The notes beneath the pieces were generated by a model that was not told the origin of the DNA, searched no databases, and saw nothing but the letters and a program-made list of their open reading frames with translations. A stretch of DNA of 34,481 nucleotides from NCBI GenBank assembly GCA_013290025.1, contig JABCYV010000022.1:1-34481 (forward strand), given 5' to 3'. Positions 1-8,274 of the stretch are shown piece after piece. Numbering within the stretch: position 1 is the stretch's first letter; each line of letters begins with the position of its first letter. Source of the stretch: Acidobacteriota bacterium. GTDB taxonomy: Bacteria > Acidobacteriota > Terriglobia > Terriglobales > Acidobacteriaceae. The position numbers were made by a program, and so were the translations under genes.

Positions 1-2
1 TT

Positions 3-293
3 TTTGTGTACCGCTCAAAACCAGTCATCATCGCCAGCGTCCTCTGTTGTTTGTTCGTCGATCCCATCTGGCGCAACTTACTCTATATTCCCTGTGGAAA
101 TGGAGAACTTATTCAGACTCTCCTTAGCTACACCCCATATTGGATTACGCCCTCAGGATTATGTGTTCGAGTCTCTCACTTTGACTTCAGGCGTGATTCA
201 TCACAGGACTTTCTGCTGTCGCCGGTAACCGTACCCGAAGAGGAAATCGCTAACCTGGAAGTTTTGTGGACACAACGGCAAGCGCGGCGGTAG
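3..293 (+). CDS. possible partial ORF at window edge, unknown
   Basis: An open frame runs from the window edge to a TAG at about 291-293. It would encode roughly 95 residues ending in an acidic-then-basic tail. I recognise no domain. Base composition looks less GC-rich than the neighbouring genes and there is no visible ribosome binding site. It lies directly beside a decayed thiolase fragment, so it may be the 3' end of a gene that starts outside the window, or degraded sequence open by chance. Low confidence. Confidence 0.2.
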   Translation, partial: FVYRSKPVIIASVLCCLFVDPIWRNLLYIPCGNGELIQTLLSYTPYWITPSGLCVRVSHFDFRRDSSQDFLLSPVTVPEEEIANLEVLWTQRQARR

Positions 294-309
294 AGTAGGA
301 GAGAACCTT

Positions 310-405
310 CTACCGCTCCACGGCCATCGCCACTGCATTGCCACCGCCCAGACAAAGTGCCGCGATGCACGTCTCGCCGAATCAGTTTATAAATCAGCAC
401 GCCCT
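310..405 (-). pseudogene. remnant of the 3' end of a thiolase gene
   Basis: Read on the minus strand, this stretch matches the last ~30 codons of the intact thiolase at 2685-3878. The end of the frame gives [16 protein letters not shown] followed by TAG, identical to the intact C-terminus. Just upstream, [13 protein letters not shown] corresponds to [13 protein letters not shown] in the intact copy. About 8 bases are missing between the two blocks, which shifts the frame, and similarity fades beyond about 405. The rest of the gene is absent. This is a broken duplicate; it sits on the other side of the phosphoesterase gene from the intact copy. Confidence 0.75.
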
Positions 406-480
406 GATGCGCACACTGATGTGCGAGTGTGTCGCGTTTGAAGTGATGACCACGGACAGTATTCATCTGGCATTCACGAT

Positions 481-501
481 ACGTTAATGAATCCGTAACG
501 T
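481..501. promoter_or_regulatory. inverted repeat upstream of phosphoesterase gene
   Basis: ACGTTA and TAACGT form perfect 6-bp inverted half-sites separated by 9 bases, 50 bp upstream of the phosphoesterase start at 551. The spacing is compatible with a dimeric repressor operator. No regulator is identified and a chance palindrome is possible. Confidence 0.25.
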
Positions 502-550
502 GCGCCGGATACCCTTCTCGCACTCTAACCCCTACCTACCGGAGGAATCC

Positions 551-2533
551 ATGTTACACACTTCCGTTCCAAAAAAGTCGCGAAGGCGCGCGACGCTCAG
601 CTTGTTTCTGGTCGCGTCCATGTCGTTCGCGAACCCTGCGTTGGGCCAGAGTAACAATGCCGGCAGCAGCGCTGCCGCTCCGACAACCGCAACGCCGATT
701 CAGCACGTCATTGTCCTCATCGGTGAGAACCGCACCTTCGACCACGTTTTCGCGACATACGTGCCGCGGAGCGCGGATTCAATCTCCAACCTGCGGTCCA
801 AAGGGATCATCAACGCTGACGGCACGCCTGGCCCACATTTCTCGAAAGCGGGACAATTCCAGGCCATCGCGCCATACAACTCAAAATACTTCATTAGCCT
901 GGCTCCGAATCAGAAGGTGCCGTATCAGACCCTGCCATCGCCCAGCCTCAACTTTGCGCCCACCAAGCCGCCCTTCCCTCCAGGTACGCCGACATCCCTG
1001 CTGGCAGCGGTCGAGCCATCTTTGGACCTCGACGATCTGAGGCTGTTGACGACCGGCGCGGCAACCCAGTTCAATCAGACCTTTGTCCAGCCTGATCCGG
1101 ATACGCGAGTCCAGAATTTCAACAACTTACCAGGTGGGCCGTTCCCACTTAGGGGGGCGAGGCTTCCCTACGACTCTTACACCGGCGATACAACCCACCG
1201 GCTGTTCGAGATGTGGCAACAATCCGATTGCAGCATGAACAACGCCACGCGGCAGAACCCCTCAGGCTGCCTGAGCGACCTTTATCCCTTCGTGATCACC
1301 ACCTACACTGATCAGCTCGACTCGGTCTTTGACAATCCTCCGGCAATTGACGACAACGGTGGCAGCAATTCGATGGCGTTCTACAACGTCGAACTTGGCG
1401 ACGTCCCCGTCCTGAAGCGCCTGGCCGACCAATACACCATGAGTGACAATTTCCATCAATCGTTCATGGGCGGGACTGGCGCCAATCACGTAATGCTCGG
1501 TAGCGGCGACGCGATCTTTTGGAGCGACGGCAATGGCAATCCAACGACCCCGCCTTCGCACATCGCCAATCCCGATCCCCTCCCGGGCACCGACAATGTC
1601 TACACGGTGGATCTGCTCTTCGATGGCAACTTCGCCGAGTGCGGCAATCCGACTCAGCCCGGCATCAAGCCGATCCGGGATTACCTGAAAACTCTCCCGT
1701 ATGCTCCCAATCCCAAGTGCGTACCAGGACATTTCTACATGATCAATAATGACTCGCCCGGCTTCCTGCCAGATGGCACGGTCGACACTGCCGGCATCGC
1801 CAAAGGCGGCTCCATTCCGCCGATCAATGTCCGCACCATCGGCGACGCGCTCAACGAGAAGGGCATCTCCTGGGCCTACTACGGTGGAGCCTACAACGCC
1901 GCGATTAAACTCCAGCACGATCCGGACAGCACCGATCCAACCGTGCTAGTGGGCGCCGCTTACTGCAACATCTGCAACTTCGAGTCCTACACCAACTCGA
2001 TCATGGGTAACCCGGCCCAACGCACCACTCATATCAAAGATGCGACGGATTTCTTCGCGGCCATCGATAACGACACCTTACCGTCAGTGTCCTACGTCAA
2101 GCCGGACGGCTTGCTAGATGGCCACCCCGCGTCCTCGAAGCTCGACCTCTTCGAGAGCATGGTGGAGAACATCGTCGATCACCTCACAGCCAAGCCCGAC
2201 CTGATGGCGGATACAGCGTTGTTCATCACGTTTGACGAGGGCGGTGGTTACTACGACTCCGGCTACATCCAGCCGCTGGACTTCTTCGGCGATGGACCAC
2301 GCATTCCGCTGATCATCGTCTCGCCCTTCACCACAGGCGGGCACATCAACCACAGCTACGCCGACCACGTTTCAATTCTGAAATTCATCGAGCGGAATTG
2401 GAATTTGAAGCCGCTAACCAGCCGGAGCCGGGACAACTTCCCCAACCCGGTTGCGGAACGCAGCAATCCTTATGTTCCGCTCAACAACCCAGCTTTAGAC
2501 GATCTCTTTGACATGTTCCAGTTCCCCAAATAG
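551..2533 (+). CDS. secreted phosphoesterase (phospholipase C / acid phosphatase family)
   Basis: Predicted metal-dependent phosphoesterase of the PF04185 type (phospholipase C and AcpA-like acid phosphatases), which release phosphate or diacylglycerol from phospholipids and phosphomonoesters outside the cytoplasm. The ATG at 551 is chosen over an in-frame start at 500 because GGAGGA lies just upstream and because the protein then begins with a clean signal peptide: basic KKSRRR, hydrophobic LSLFLVASMSF, cleavage region near ANPALGQS (residues 1-33). The family signature HVIVLIGENRTFDHVF is at residues 52-67, with Glu59, Asn60 and Asp64 as likely metal or active-site residues. C-terminal motifs FDEGGGYYDSG and HINHSYADHVSILKFIER are also typical. 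At 660 residues it is a normal size. It has its own terminator and no operon partner. The exact substrate cannot be told from sequence. Confidence 0.88.
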   Translation: MLHTSVPKKSRRRATLSLFLVASMSFANPALGQSNNAGSSAAAPTTATPIQHVIVLIGENRTFDHVFATYVPRSADSISNLRSKGIINADGTPGPHFSKAGQFQAIAPYNSKYFISLAPNQKVPYQTLPSPSLNFAPTKPPFPPGTPTSLLAAVEPSLDLDDLRLLTTGAATQFNQTFVQPDPDTRVQNFNNLPGGPFPLRGARLPYDSYTGDTTHRLFEMWQQSDCSMNNATRQNPSGCLSDLYPFVITTYTDQLDSVFDNPPAIDDNGGSNSMAFYNVELGDVPVLKRLADQYTMSDNFHQSFMGGTGANHVMLGSGDAIFWSDGNGNPTTPPSHIANPDPLPGTDNVYTVDLLFDGNFAECGNPTQPGIKPIRDYLKTLPYAPNPKCVPGHFYMINNDSPGFLPDGTVDTAGIAKGGSIPPINVRTIGDALNEKGISWAYYGGAYNAAIKLQHDPDSTDPTVLVGAAYCNICNFESYTNSIMGNPAQRTTHIKDATDFFAAIDNDTLPSVSYVKPDGLLDGHPASSKLDLFESMVENIVDHLTAKPDLMADTALFITFDEGGGYYDSGYIQPLDFFGDGPRIPLIIVSPFTTGGHINHSYADHVSILKFIERNWNLKPLTSRSRDNFPNPVAERSNPYVPLNNPALDDLFDMFQFPK

Positions 2534-2568
2534 AGATCGCCGACAACAATTGCCCGTTACTTTAAACT

Positions 2569-2610
2569 GACGCCGGCCCGGCCTTTTAGGCGCGGCCGGC
2601 GTCATTAATT
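2569..2610 (+). terminator. intrinsic terminator after the phosphoesterase gene
   Basis: GACGCCGGCC (2569-2578) pairs perfectly with GGCCGGCGTC (2594-2603) and is followed by ATTAATTTT. It begins 36 bases after the phosphoesterase stop codon. It lies between convergent genes and may also act on transcripts from the thiolase side. Confidence 0.8.
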
Positions 2611-2684
2611 TTAGAAAGAAGGGCGTACGAACGAGTGCAAGGAATCTCGAAAGCGGTGACGCCGGACGAATTGTGGTCGGAAGG

Positions 2685-3878
2685 CTACCGTTCTACTGCC
2701 ATCGCCACGGCATTCCCGCCGCCCAGGCAAAGCGCCGCGATTCCGCGATGCACGTCGCGACGAATCATTTCATAGATGAGCGTTACCAGGACGCGGGCAC
2801 CGCTTGCGCCGATAGGATGCCCGATTGCGACCGCTCCGCCGTTCACGTTGACTCTGTCGGGGTCGAGTTTCAGCTCGCGCATCACCCCCAGCGCTTGCAC
2901 CGAGAAGGCTTCGTTCAGTTCATACAAGTCGACGTCTTCGTTTTTCCATCCGGTCTTTTCCCAAATTTTGCGAACTGCACTCACGGGCGCCATCATGACC
3001 CATTTGGGATCGATCCCGCTGGTTGCCTGGGCCATGATGCGCACCATAGGTTCCGCGCCGAGTTCCTTGGCGCGCTGGGCACTGGTGACCACGACCGCCG
3101 CCGCGCCGTCGTTAACTCCGGGAGCGTTGCCCGCAGTCACGGTGCCATCCTTTTTGAATGCTGGCTTCAGAGCGCGCAAGGTTTCGATGGTTGTATCTTC
3201 GCGGGGCGATTCGTCCTTATCGAAAATCACGGGAGCGCCGCCCTTCTTCTTGGGCGTCAACTCCACGGGAACGATCTGCGACTTGAAGCGACACTCCTTG
3301 ATCGCGGCCACCGCCTTCCGGTGAGAGTTCACCGCAAACTCATCCTGCTCTTCCCGAGTGATCCCATATTTTTCCGCCACATTCTCCCCGGTGATTCCCA
3401 TGTGGTAGTCGTTGTAAATATCCCAAAGCCCATCGTGCACCATGGAGTCGACGATCTGCGCATTTCCCAGACGATATCCCTTCCGTGCTTGCGGTAGAAG
3501 GTAAGGCGCGTTGGTCATCGATTCCATGCCGCCGGCAACCACGATCGCACTGTTTCCCGTTTCTATTGCTTGAGCTGCTAGCGCGACCGCTTTCAGTCCG
3601 GAGCCGCAAACCTTGTTGACGGTCATGGCACCTACTTCAGGAGGAATACCTCCGAACAAAGCCGCCTGCCGCGCCGGATTCTGCCCCAGACCGGCGGAAA
3701 CGACGTTCCCCATGATGCATTCATCCACTAGTTTGGGATCGAGTTTGGCGCGCTTGACTGCTTCGCGCACGACGATCGCACCGAGTTGGGTTGCGCTCAT
3801 ATCCGAGAGGCTTCCCTGAAATTTTCCCACCGGCGTGCGGCAACCGGAGATGATCACAACATCGTCCTGAACAGCCAT
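2685..3878 (-). CDS. acetyl-CoA acetyltransferase (thiolase)
   Basis: Thiolase that condenses two acetyl-CoA to acetoacetyl-CoA, or runs the reverse cleavage, in short-chain fatty acid, PHB or ketone-body-type metabolism in the cytoplasm. The nucleophilic cysteine is in [10 protein letters not shown] (about residue 88). The acid/base signatures follow as [29 protein letters not shown] and the C-terminal [11 protein letters not shown]. The ATG at 3878 is preferred to an in-frame start at 3911 because AGGAG precedes it at good spacing and the protein then starts MAVQDDVVI as thiolases do. At 397 residues it is full length. A TATAAT -10 box lies 33 bases upstream. The gene stands alone between a terminator and a regulatory region; whether its physiological direction is biosynthetic (PhbA/AtoB-like) or degradative is not resolved. 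A broken copy of its 3' end lies at 310-405. Confidence 0.95.
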   Translation of the reverse strand: MAVQDDVVIISGCRTPVGKFQGSLSDMSATQLGAIVVREAVKRAKLDPKLVDECIMGNVVSAGLGQNPARQAALFGGIPPEVGAMTVNKVCGSGLKAVALAAQAIETGNSAIVVAGGMESMTNAPYLLPQARKGYRLGNAQIVDSMVHDGLWDIYNDYHMGITGENVAEKYGITREEQDEFAVNSHRKAVAAIKECRFKSQIVPVELTPKKKGGAPVIFDKDESPREDTTIETLRALKPAFKKDGTVTAGNAPGVNDGAAAVVVTSAQRAKELGAEPMVRIMAQATSGIDPKWVMMAPVSAVRKIWEKTGWKNEDVDLYELNEAFSVQALGVMRELKLDPDRVNVNGGAVAIGHPIGASGARVLVTLIYEMIRRDVHRGIAALCLGGGNAVAMAVER

Positions 3879-3910
3879 TCTCGTGCTCCTACGGCGATTT
3901 CGTATCTCCA

Positions 3911-3916
3911 ATTATA
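3911..3916 (-). promoter_or_regulatory. -10 box for the thiolase gene
   Basis: The minus strand reads TATAAT here, a perfect sigma70 -10 hexamer ending 33 bases before the thiolase ATG. No good -35 is seen at 16-18 bases, so the promoter may depend on an activator or be weak. Confidence 0.4.
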
Positions 3917-3972
3917 GATGTCTAGCAAGACCGGCGGGTTGAAATTTACCTGAGCGTAATCGGCGATAAAAA

Positions 3973-3988
3973 GCGGGATTCGACCCGC
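3973..3988 (-). terminator. hairpin with T-tract upstream of thiolase
   Basis: On the minus strand GCGGG-TCGAAT-CCCGC is followed by TTTTTAT, a compact terminator-like hairpin. It would stop minus-strand read-through before the thiolase promoter. It also resembles a tRNA T-arm but lacks one loop base and there is no tRNA body around it. Confidence 0.4.
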
Positions 3989-4022
3989 CACCGAAATGCA
4001 AAGCGAAGCATGATCAACCTAT

Positions 4023-4038
4023 TTTTGGTCGACCAAAA
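4023..4038. promoter_or_regulatory. perfect 16-bp palindrome, candidate operator
   Basis: TTTTGGTCGACCAAAA is a perfect 16-bp palindrome 145 bp upstream of the thiolase start and about 100 bp upstream of the micro-ORF promoter. The core TGGTCGACCA fits the general half-site arrangement of GntR/FadR-type operators, and TetR-type sites can look similar. No regulator gene is adjacent. Confidence 0.45.
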
Positions 4039-4136
4039 CCGAGTGCGGCATCGTTCGCTGACGAAAATTTCTTCTTCAGCTCGATCTGGTGACTTTAGTG
4101 TGCGAGTCGTAAGCGTCCGAACACATCATTTTTTTC

Positions 4137-4165
4137 TTGACATCACTTTTTATTGACTCTATACA
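4137..4165 (+). promoter_or_regulatory. sigma70-type promoter of the micro-ORF unit
   Basis: TTGACA (4137-4142) matches the -35 consensus exactly, followed by a 17-base spacer and TATACA (4160-4165) as -10. The surroundings are AT-rich compared with the rest of the window. Transcription would start near 4172, giving a leader of about 60 bases before the ATG at 4231. Confidence 0.65.
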
Positions 4166-4230
4166 TTCAATCAGTTGCAACAGACGACCGTTGCTATAGT
4201 CCATGAAAAATGGAAAGGGAGAATAGAACC

Positions 4231-4275
4231 ATGGCACCGAAGAAGAAAGCTGCAAAGAAGAAAAAGAAACACTAA
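4231..4275 (+). CDS. 14-residue lysine-rich peptide (micro-ORF)
   Basis: The ORF encodes MAPKKKAAKKKKKH, with 8 lysines in 14 residues, ending in TAA. AGGGAG lies upstream at a somewhat long spacing. It sits inside a complete small transcription unit: a near-consensus promoter at 4137-4165 and a strong intrinsic terminator at 4300-4329 give a predicted transcript of about 160 bases with no room for another gene. A 7-codon ORF (MKNGKGE, 4203-4226) precedes it in the leader. The composition resembles the lysine-rich tails of histone H1-like and other nucleic-acid-binding proteins, so binding to DNA or RNA is conceivable; no function is established. The alternative is a small RNA in which the ORF is incidental. 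Confidence 0.5.
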   Translation: MAPKKKAAKKKKKH

Positions 4276-4299
4276 GAACGATCAGTAAAAAACAGACCT

Positions 4300-4329
4300 G
4301 GGGGCGCGAGAGCGTCCCCTAAGTTTTTT
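4300..4329 (+). terminator. strong intrinsic terminator of the micro-ORF unit
   Basis: GGGGGCGC (4300-4307) pairs with GCGTCCCC (4312-4319) over a GAGA tetraloop, with one G-T pair, and TAAGTTTTTT follows. It closes the short plus-strand unit 25 bases after the micro-ORF stop. Confidence 0.85.
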
Positions 4330-4372
4330 GCCTCGAAGTTCTCCGCGATCGAGACTTCCGAAAACACAAAGA

Positions 4373-7363
4373 CTAGGTCCGTTTCTGGCGCTGGTTACTT
4401 TTGCCGGGTTTCTTGAGAACGCTGGGTGCCTGAATAGACTTTTCGGTAGCCGGACAAAGCGTCCGGTAGTGACAGAAGTTACAGTGGAAACCAGTTTTGG
4501 CATCGAACTTCCCCTCAGCGATGTTTGTCGCCACAGCTTCCACCCTCAGCTTCGCCTCTTCCAGTTGACGATCGTCGCGCGGAGCGATCACCATACTATT
4601 TTCTCCCACGTTGTAGAAAATCAGATGGTGTACGCGGTAGCCCCATTTCTGTCGCGCAGCCATGGCGTAGATGGAAAGCTGCAGGCTTTCGTCGGCATCT
4701 TCCTGGGATTGAGGTTTTCCCGTCTTGTAATCGGTAATCACGACCCTGCCTTCGTCAGCCTGATCGATACGATCAATTCGTCCAGCTACAGTGACGTTGC
4801 CGATCTTGATCTCGAACGGCTCCTCCAGATGTAGCACTGTAGGAACAGGATCGCGGCGCGAAGCGGCCAGGAACTCGCCAAGCTGCGCAATGCCCTGCTT
4901 CTCGTAAAGTTCGTGCTGGTATCGATCCTCGATACCGGCAGCCGTCAGATCCGTCCGGAATAGTTCGATCACAGCATCGTCTGACATCGGACGCCGGAAA
5001 CGCACCGAATCGTAGTAAGCACGGAGCACGCGATGCATGGTTGCGCCATACTGCATGGCTGCGGGAACTTCTCCGGGAATCCTCCAGTCACGTTCCAGCT
5101 TGAACTGCAATGGGCAGGTTTCATAGGTCTGTACAGCGCTCGCGCTCAACTTGGCGCACAGGTTGCCGGCTGGTGGCAGGGAGAGCCATTGGCTGGTTCG
5201 CGACGCAAATTCGGGAGCGCGGCCTTCACCAAACAAATCAGTCTGGAAAGCGCGCGCCTGGCGTTTGCGAAGCCAGCGACTCAGAGTCTGATCCTTTAAC
5301 GGGTCTCGCAAGAATCCCGGCGGAGTAGTGTCCTTCCCTTTGCCCTGGCGAGCATAGATGGTCAGCGAGTCTCTAGCCCGAGTCATGGCCACGTAGAACA
5401 ATCGCCGCTCCTCCTCATCGTGCAAGGCTTTGTGGTTGTCCTGGACGACCGAATCGGAGTCGCGCAGCTCCGGCGGAAACTCAACCAAAGGCTCCTTATA
5501 CGATGAGGGGAAGGAGTTAGGGTTCGCCCGGATGATGAAGACATGGTCGAACTCCAGCCCCTTGGCGGAGTGTGCCGTCATCAAACGCACGGCGTCCTCG
5601 TCTCGCGGCGGCAGAGGGATGGTCCCACGAGCCTCACGAAAATATTCGAGATACTCGAGTAGTTCGGGAAGCTCGCCTATCTTCGTAATCGGCTTACTCT
5701 GCCAGTTGCTGACAAAGTCGGCCACGGCGACGAGGGGCCGTGAATTACGATCTAATCCGAAGCGCCGGATTACGATGTCCAGAGCAGCGATGCTTTTGGC
5801 CCGCGTGCTGCCGATTTCGTCACGGGTCTGGCGCAAAGCATCAAGCACGACCGGGCCGTTTTCAATTTGGCGCAGAACCAACGCCACGCCGGCATCTTTC
5901 GTATCTCGGGGAAGCGCTTTTATTCCGGCGCGCAACTTCTCTGGATCGACTGTGAATTGTGGCAGGGCAGCAACCCGCAGAAGGCTGGCGCTGTCGGCCT
6001 CGGAGACGATGGCTCCCAGGCACGCGAGGAGGTCGCGCACCTCGGGCGTGTCTATTACGTCCATGTTTTCAATGGAAAACGGAATACCGTTCTCCGCGAG
6101 TTCGGCGGCCAACTGATCGCGATGCAAATGTTGGCGATAGAGAACGGCAATGTCTTTCCACTGGCAGCGAGAGTGTGCACGCCGTTCCTGGATGATCGAG
6201 ACCACGTCCGAACACTCAACATCTTTGGCGGTCAGAAGGACGGCGTCCACGGGTACACTTCGCAATTCCGTGCCCTCACGTAGGGCAATCTCCTCACGCG
6301 CCGATACCAACGGTGCACGCCGGTATGGAAGCAGCGTATCTCTAGCTTCTGCGAAGCTGTCAGGATTCCTCGAGATCACGGCGGATGCGCACTTCAGAAT
6401 TGACGTGGTAGAGCGGCGATTTCTCTCTAACGGGACCAGCTTCGTACTCGGGAATTTGCGCTGGAAGAGTTCGAACGCTGCACTCGAGGCGCCGCGGAAC
6501 TGGTAGATTGCTTGGTCAGGATCGCCTACTGCAAAAACGTTGCATTCTTCGCCCGCTAGCATCTGAAGAATCTTGATCTGGGCGAAATTTGCGTCCTGGA
6601 ACTCGTCCACCAGAATAAAGTGCGCGCGCTTCCTCTCCTCGCCGAGAAGCTCGCCGTTCTGAGTGAGCAGATCGTAGGCCCGCGTGATCATGTGGCCGAA
6701 GGTACCCAGGTTTTCTTTCCGCAGCATTCTCTCCACCGTGGTAAATACGCTGGCGATTTCCTGGCAACGCCCGAGCACTTCTTCATTGCTGAGGCTATCC
6801 GCATCTTTCGATTTGCTCACTCGCGGGACAGGCAATTCGCCGCACCCGAGCCGTCGGACGTACTCCGCGTACTTCTCAGGCCCGACGAGCTCGTCATGAC
6901 AGCGCCGCATGAAGTCGAGCAAGTCATCGAGAAACTGGCTGACTTTGGCCGCTCGGACGAAGTAATTCAGGTGCAACTCAGGAAGGCGCTTGCGCAAATA
7001 AATCCATAGATCTTTATCGTCGAGCACCTCAAATTCTTTCCCGTTTCCAATGAGAAGATTGTTGCAATAGGCATGAAAAGTGGATACCCGCAAGCCAGCG
7101 ATGTCGCTCCCGCCAAGTTCTTCCAGGATCCGCTCGCGCATCTCACGGGTTGCGTTCTCGGTGTAGGTAACCGCGAGGATTTCGTTTGGACGGGCGTGGC
7201 CCAGGCGGATGAGGTGCGCGATCCGCCGAGTGAGTACGGTGGTTTTCCCGGTGCCCGCACCCGCCACCACCAGCATGGGCCCGTGAACATGCTCAATGGC
7301 CTCACGCTGGCGTTCGTCCGCCTCGAACCGGCGGACACTTGGCATGGGCTTGGAAGTTGCCAT
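4373..7363 (-). CDS. UvrD-like helicase fused to Fe-S PD-(D/E)XK nuclease
   Basis: Superfamily 1A DNA helicase with a C-terminal RecB/AddB-type nuclease, predicted to unwind and trim DNA ends in recombinational repair. Helicase motifs appear in order: Walker A GAGTGKTT (about residue 40), Walker B ILVDEFQD, motif III VGDPDQAIYQFRG, motif V MTAHSAKGLEFDHVF and motif VI RLFYVAMTRARDSL. After a linker the nuclease domain starts at LSASAVQTYETCPLQF and has the catalytic VVITDYKTGK. A lone cysteine in ETCPLQF plus three in CNFCHYRTLC near the C-terminus is the 4Fe-4S 'iron staple' layout of AddB and Cas4-like nucleases. The ATG at 7363 is used; an in-frame ATG four codons upstream is equally possible, and neither has a clear ribosome binding site. 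At about 1000 residues it combines in one chain what AddAB divides between two subunits. No partner subunit is adjacent. It follows rsmE by about 40-50 bases, probably co-transcribed. Confidence 0.9.
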   Translation of the reverse strand: MATSKPMPSVRRFEADERQREAIEHVHGPMLVVAGAGTGKTTVLTRRIAHLIRLGHARPNEILAVTYTENATREMRERILEELGGSDIAGLRVSTFHAYCNNLLIGNGKEFEVLDDKDLWIYLRKRLPELHLNYFVRAAKVSQFLDDLLDFMRRCHDELVGPEKYAEYVRRLGCGELPVPRVSKSKDADSLSNEEVLGRCQEIASVFTTVERMLRKENLGTFGHMITRAYDLLTQNGELLGEERKRAHFILVDEFQDANFAQIKILQMLAGEECNVFAVGDPDQAIYQFRGASSAAFELFQRKFPSTKLVPLERNRRSTTSILKCASAVISRNPDSFAEARDTLLPYRRAPLVSAREEIALREGTELRSVPVDAVLLTAKDVECSDVVSIIQERRAHSRCQWKDIAVLYRQHLHRDQLAAELAENGIPFSIENMDVIDTPEVRDLLACLGAIVSEADSASLLRVAALPQFTVDPEKLRAGIKALPRDTKDAGVALVLRQIENGPVVLDALRQTRDEIGSTRAKSIAALDIVIRRFGLDRNSRPLVAVADFVSNWQSKPITKIGELPELLEYLEYFREARGTIPLPPRDEDAVRLMTAHSAKGLEFDHVFIIRANPNSFPSSYKEPLVEFPPELRDSDSVVQDNHKALHDEEERRLFYVAMTRARDSLTIYARQGKGKDTTPPGFLRDPLKDQTLSRWLRKRQARAFQTDLFGEGRAPEFASRTSQWLSLPPAGNLCAKLSASAVQTYETCPLQFKLERDWRIPGEVPAAMQYGATMHRVLRAYYDSVRFRRPMSDDAVIELFRTDLTAAGIEDRYQHELYEKQGIAQLGEFLAASRRDPVPTVLHLEEPFEIKIGNVTVAGRIDRIDQADEGRVVITDYKTGKPQSQEDADESLQLSIYAMAARQKWGYRVHHLIFYNVGENSMVIAPRDDRQLEEAKLRVEAVATNIAEGKFDAKTGFHCNFCHYRTLCPATEKSIQAPSVLKKPGKSNQRQKRT

Positions 7364-7414
7364 TGAGCGGAGCATACCAGAGACAGGCGAGGATATTCTG
7401 TGATGAAGTGACTG

Positions 7415-8122
7415 TTATTGCACTTCCGACATCGCAACGGCAAGCGCAGCAACTGCTGCGGTCTCGGCGCGCAGAATCGTGCTTCCGAGAGATGCGGAGA
7501 CCCAACCAGCCTCGCGAAACAAATCTATCTCAGCTTCGGTCCAGCCGCCCTCAGGGCCAAATGCGAGCACAATGTCGCCGGATGAGGAATAAAGAGCATC
7601 CTTCAGCATCAAAATCTGCTCCGATTCCGCCAGAACAATACGGGTGCCGCCTGGCAGCGCCACTGCCTGTTTGAGTTTCATAGGTGGGCAAATCTCTGGA
7701 GGCACTGCCCGCCGCGACTGTTCAGAAGCCTGCAAAGCAATACGCTGCCACCGCTCTCGGCGTTTATGAGCAGCCGAGGCGAGATTTGCCTCAGTACGCT
7801 GTGCAATAACTGGGACGATGCGAGCCACTCCTAGTTCCGTACACTTTTCAATACCCCACTCCAGCCGATCAAATTTAAAGATGGAAAGAACGACGGTAAC
7901 GTGTGGGATAGCCCTGTCGGGGATTTCGTCTCCCAACTCGAATTCGACTCGGCTTTTCTCAATCGCGGTGATGCGGCCGCGATGAACACGGGCGCCGATT
8001 GATATCTCAAATTCCTCGCCAACGCGGGCACGGAGCACGCGCGTCAGATGCTCGGCATGGTTCCCGATAAGAGCGGCATGTGTGCCGGAGACTTCGTCGG
8101 CGATCCAGCGACGGCGAGTCAT
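7415..8122 (-). CDS. rsmE: 16S rRNA (uracil-1498-N3)-methyltransferase
   Basis: SPOUT-family enzyme that methylates N3 of U1498 in 16S rRNA using S-adenosylmethionine. The N-terminal PUA-like part includes HLTRVLRARVGEEFEI. The middle block IFKFDRLEWGIEKCTELGV and RTEANLASAAHKRRERW is characteristic, as is ASEQSRR. The trefoil-knot SAM site is LAFGPEGGWTEAEIDLF plus LGSTILRAETAAVAAL near the C-terminus. At 235 residues it has the usual length. It lies downstream of hrcA-grpE-dnaJ, a common neighbourhood for rsmE, but is separated from dnaJ by 150 bases that carry an intergenic repeat. Confidence 0.95.
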   Translation of the reverse strand: MTRRRWIADEVSGTHAALIGNHAEHLTRVLRARVGEEFEISIGARVHRGRITAIEKSRVEFELGDEIPDRAIPHVTVVLSIFKFDRLEWGIEKCTELGVARIVPVIAQRTEANLASAAHKRRERWQRIALQASEQSRRAVPPEICPPMKLKQAVALPGGTRIVLAESEQILMLKDALYSSSGDIVLAFGPEGGWTEAEIDLFREAGWVSASLGSTILRAETAAVAALAVAMSEVQ

Positions 8123-8167
8123 GGATTACGGAACCTTAAACCACCTTTCGACTCCGCTCGAGGCAGG

Positions 8168-8254
8168 CTCCGGGCACGAAGGTGCACCAAGGGAAAGCAC
8201 AACCTCTTTGGCCCGGAGTTGTCGTCCTTCGTGTTACTTCGCGTCCTTCGTGGT
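8168..8254. repeat. intergenic 'acacgaag' repeat, decayed copy
   Basis: The 30 bases at 8225-8254 match 32263-32292 with only 3 differences. The left part (from about 8174) looks like a degenerate version of the other arm of the element at 32217. An 8-bp inverted repeat CTCCGGGC / GCCCGGAG (8168-8175, 8211-8218) lies inside. It fills the rsmE-dnaJ gap. Repeats of this type are, from memory, scattered between genes in many soil bacteria. Confidence 0.65.
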
Positions 8255-8274
8255 GACTGACTTTTCTTTGCGGG

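Noticed and set aside
2673-3497. 274-codon plus-strand frame
   Set aside because: Antisense to the intact thiolase; no domain and His/Arg-rich composition typical of a mirror frame.
3965-3992. tRNA-like T-arm (minus strand GCGGGTCGAATCCCGC)
   Set aside because: The loop has 6 bases instead of 7 and there is no acceptor, D or anticodon arm nearby. Treated as a terminator-like hairpin.
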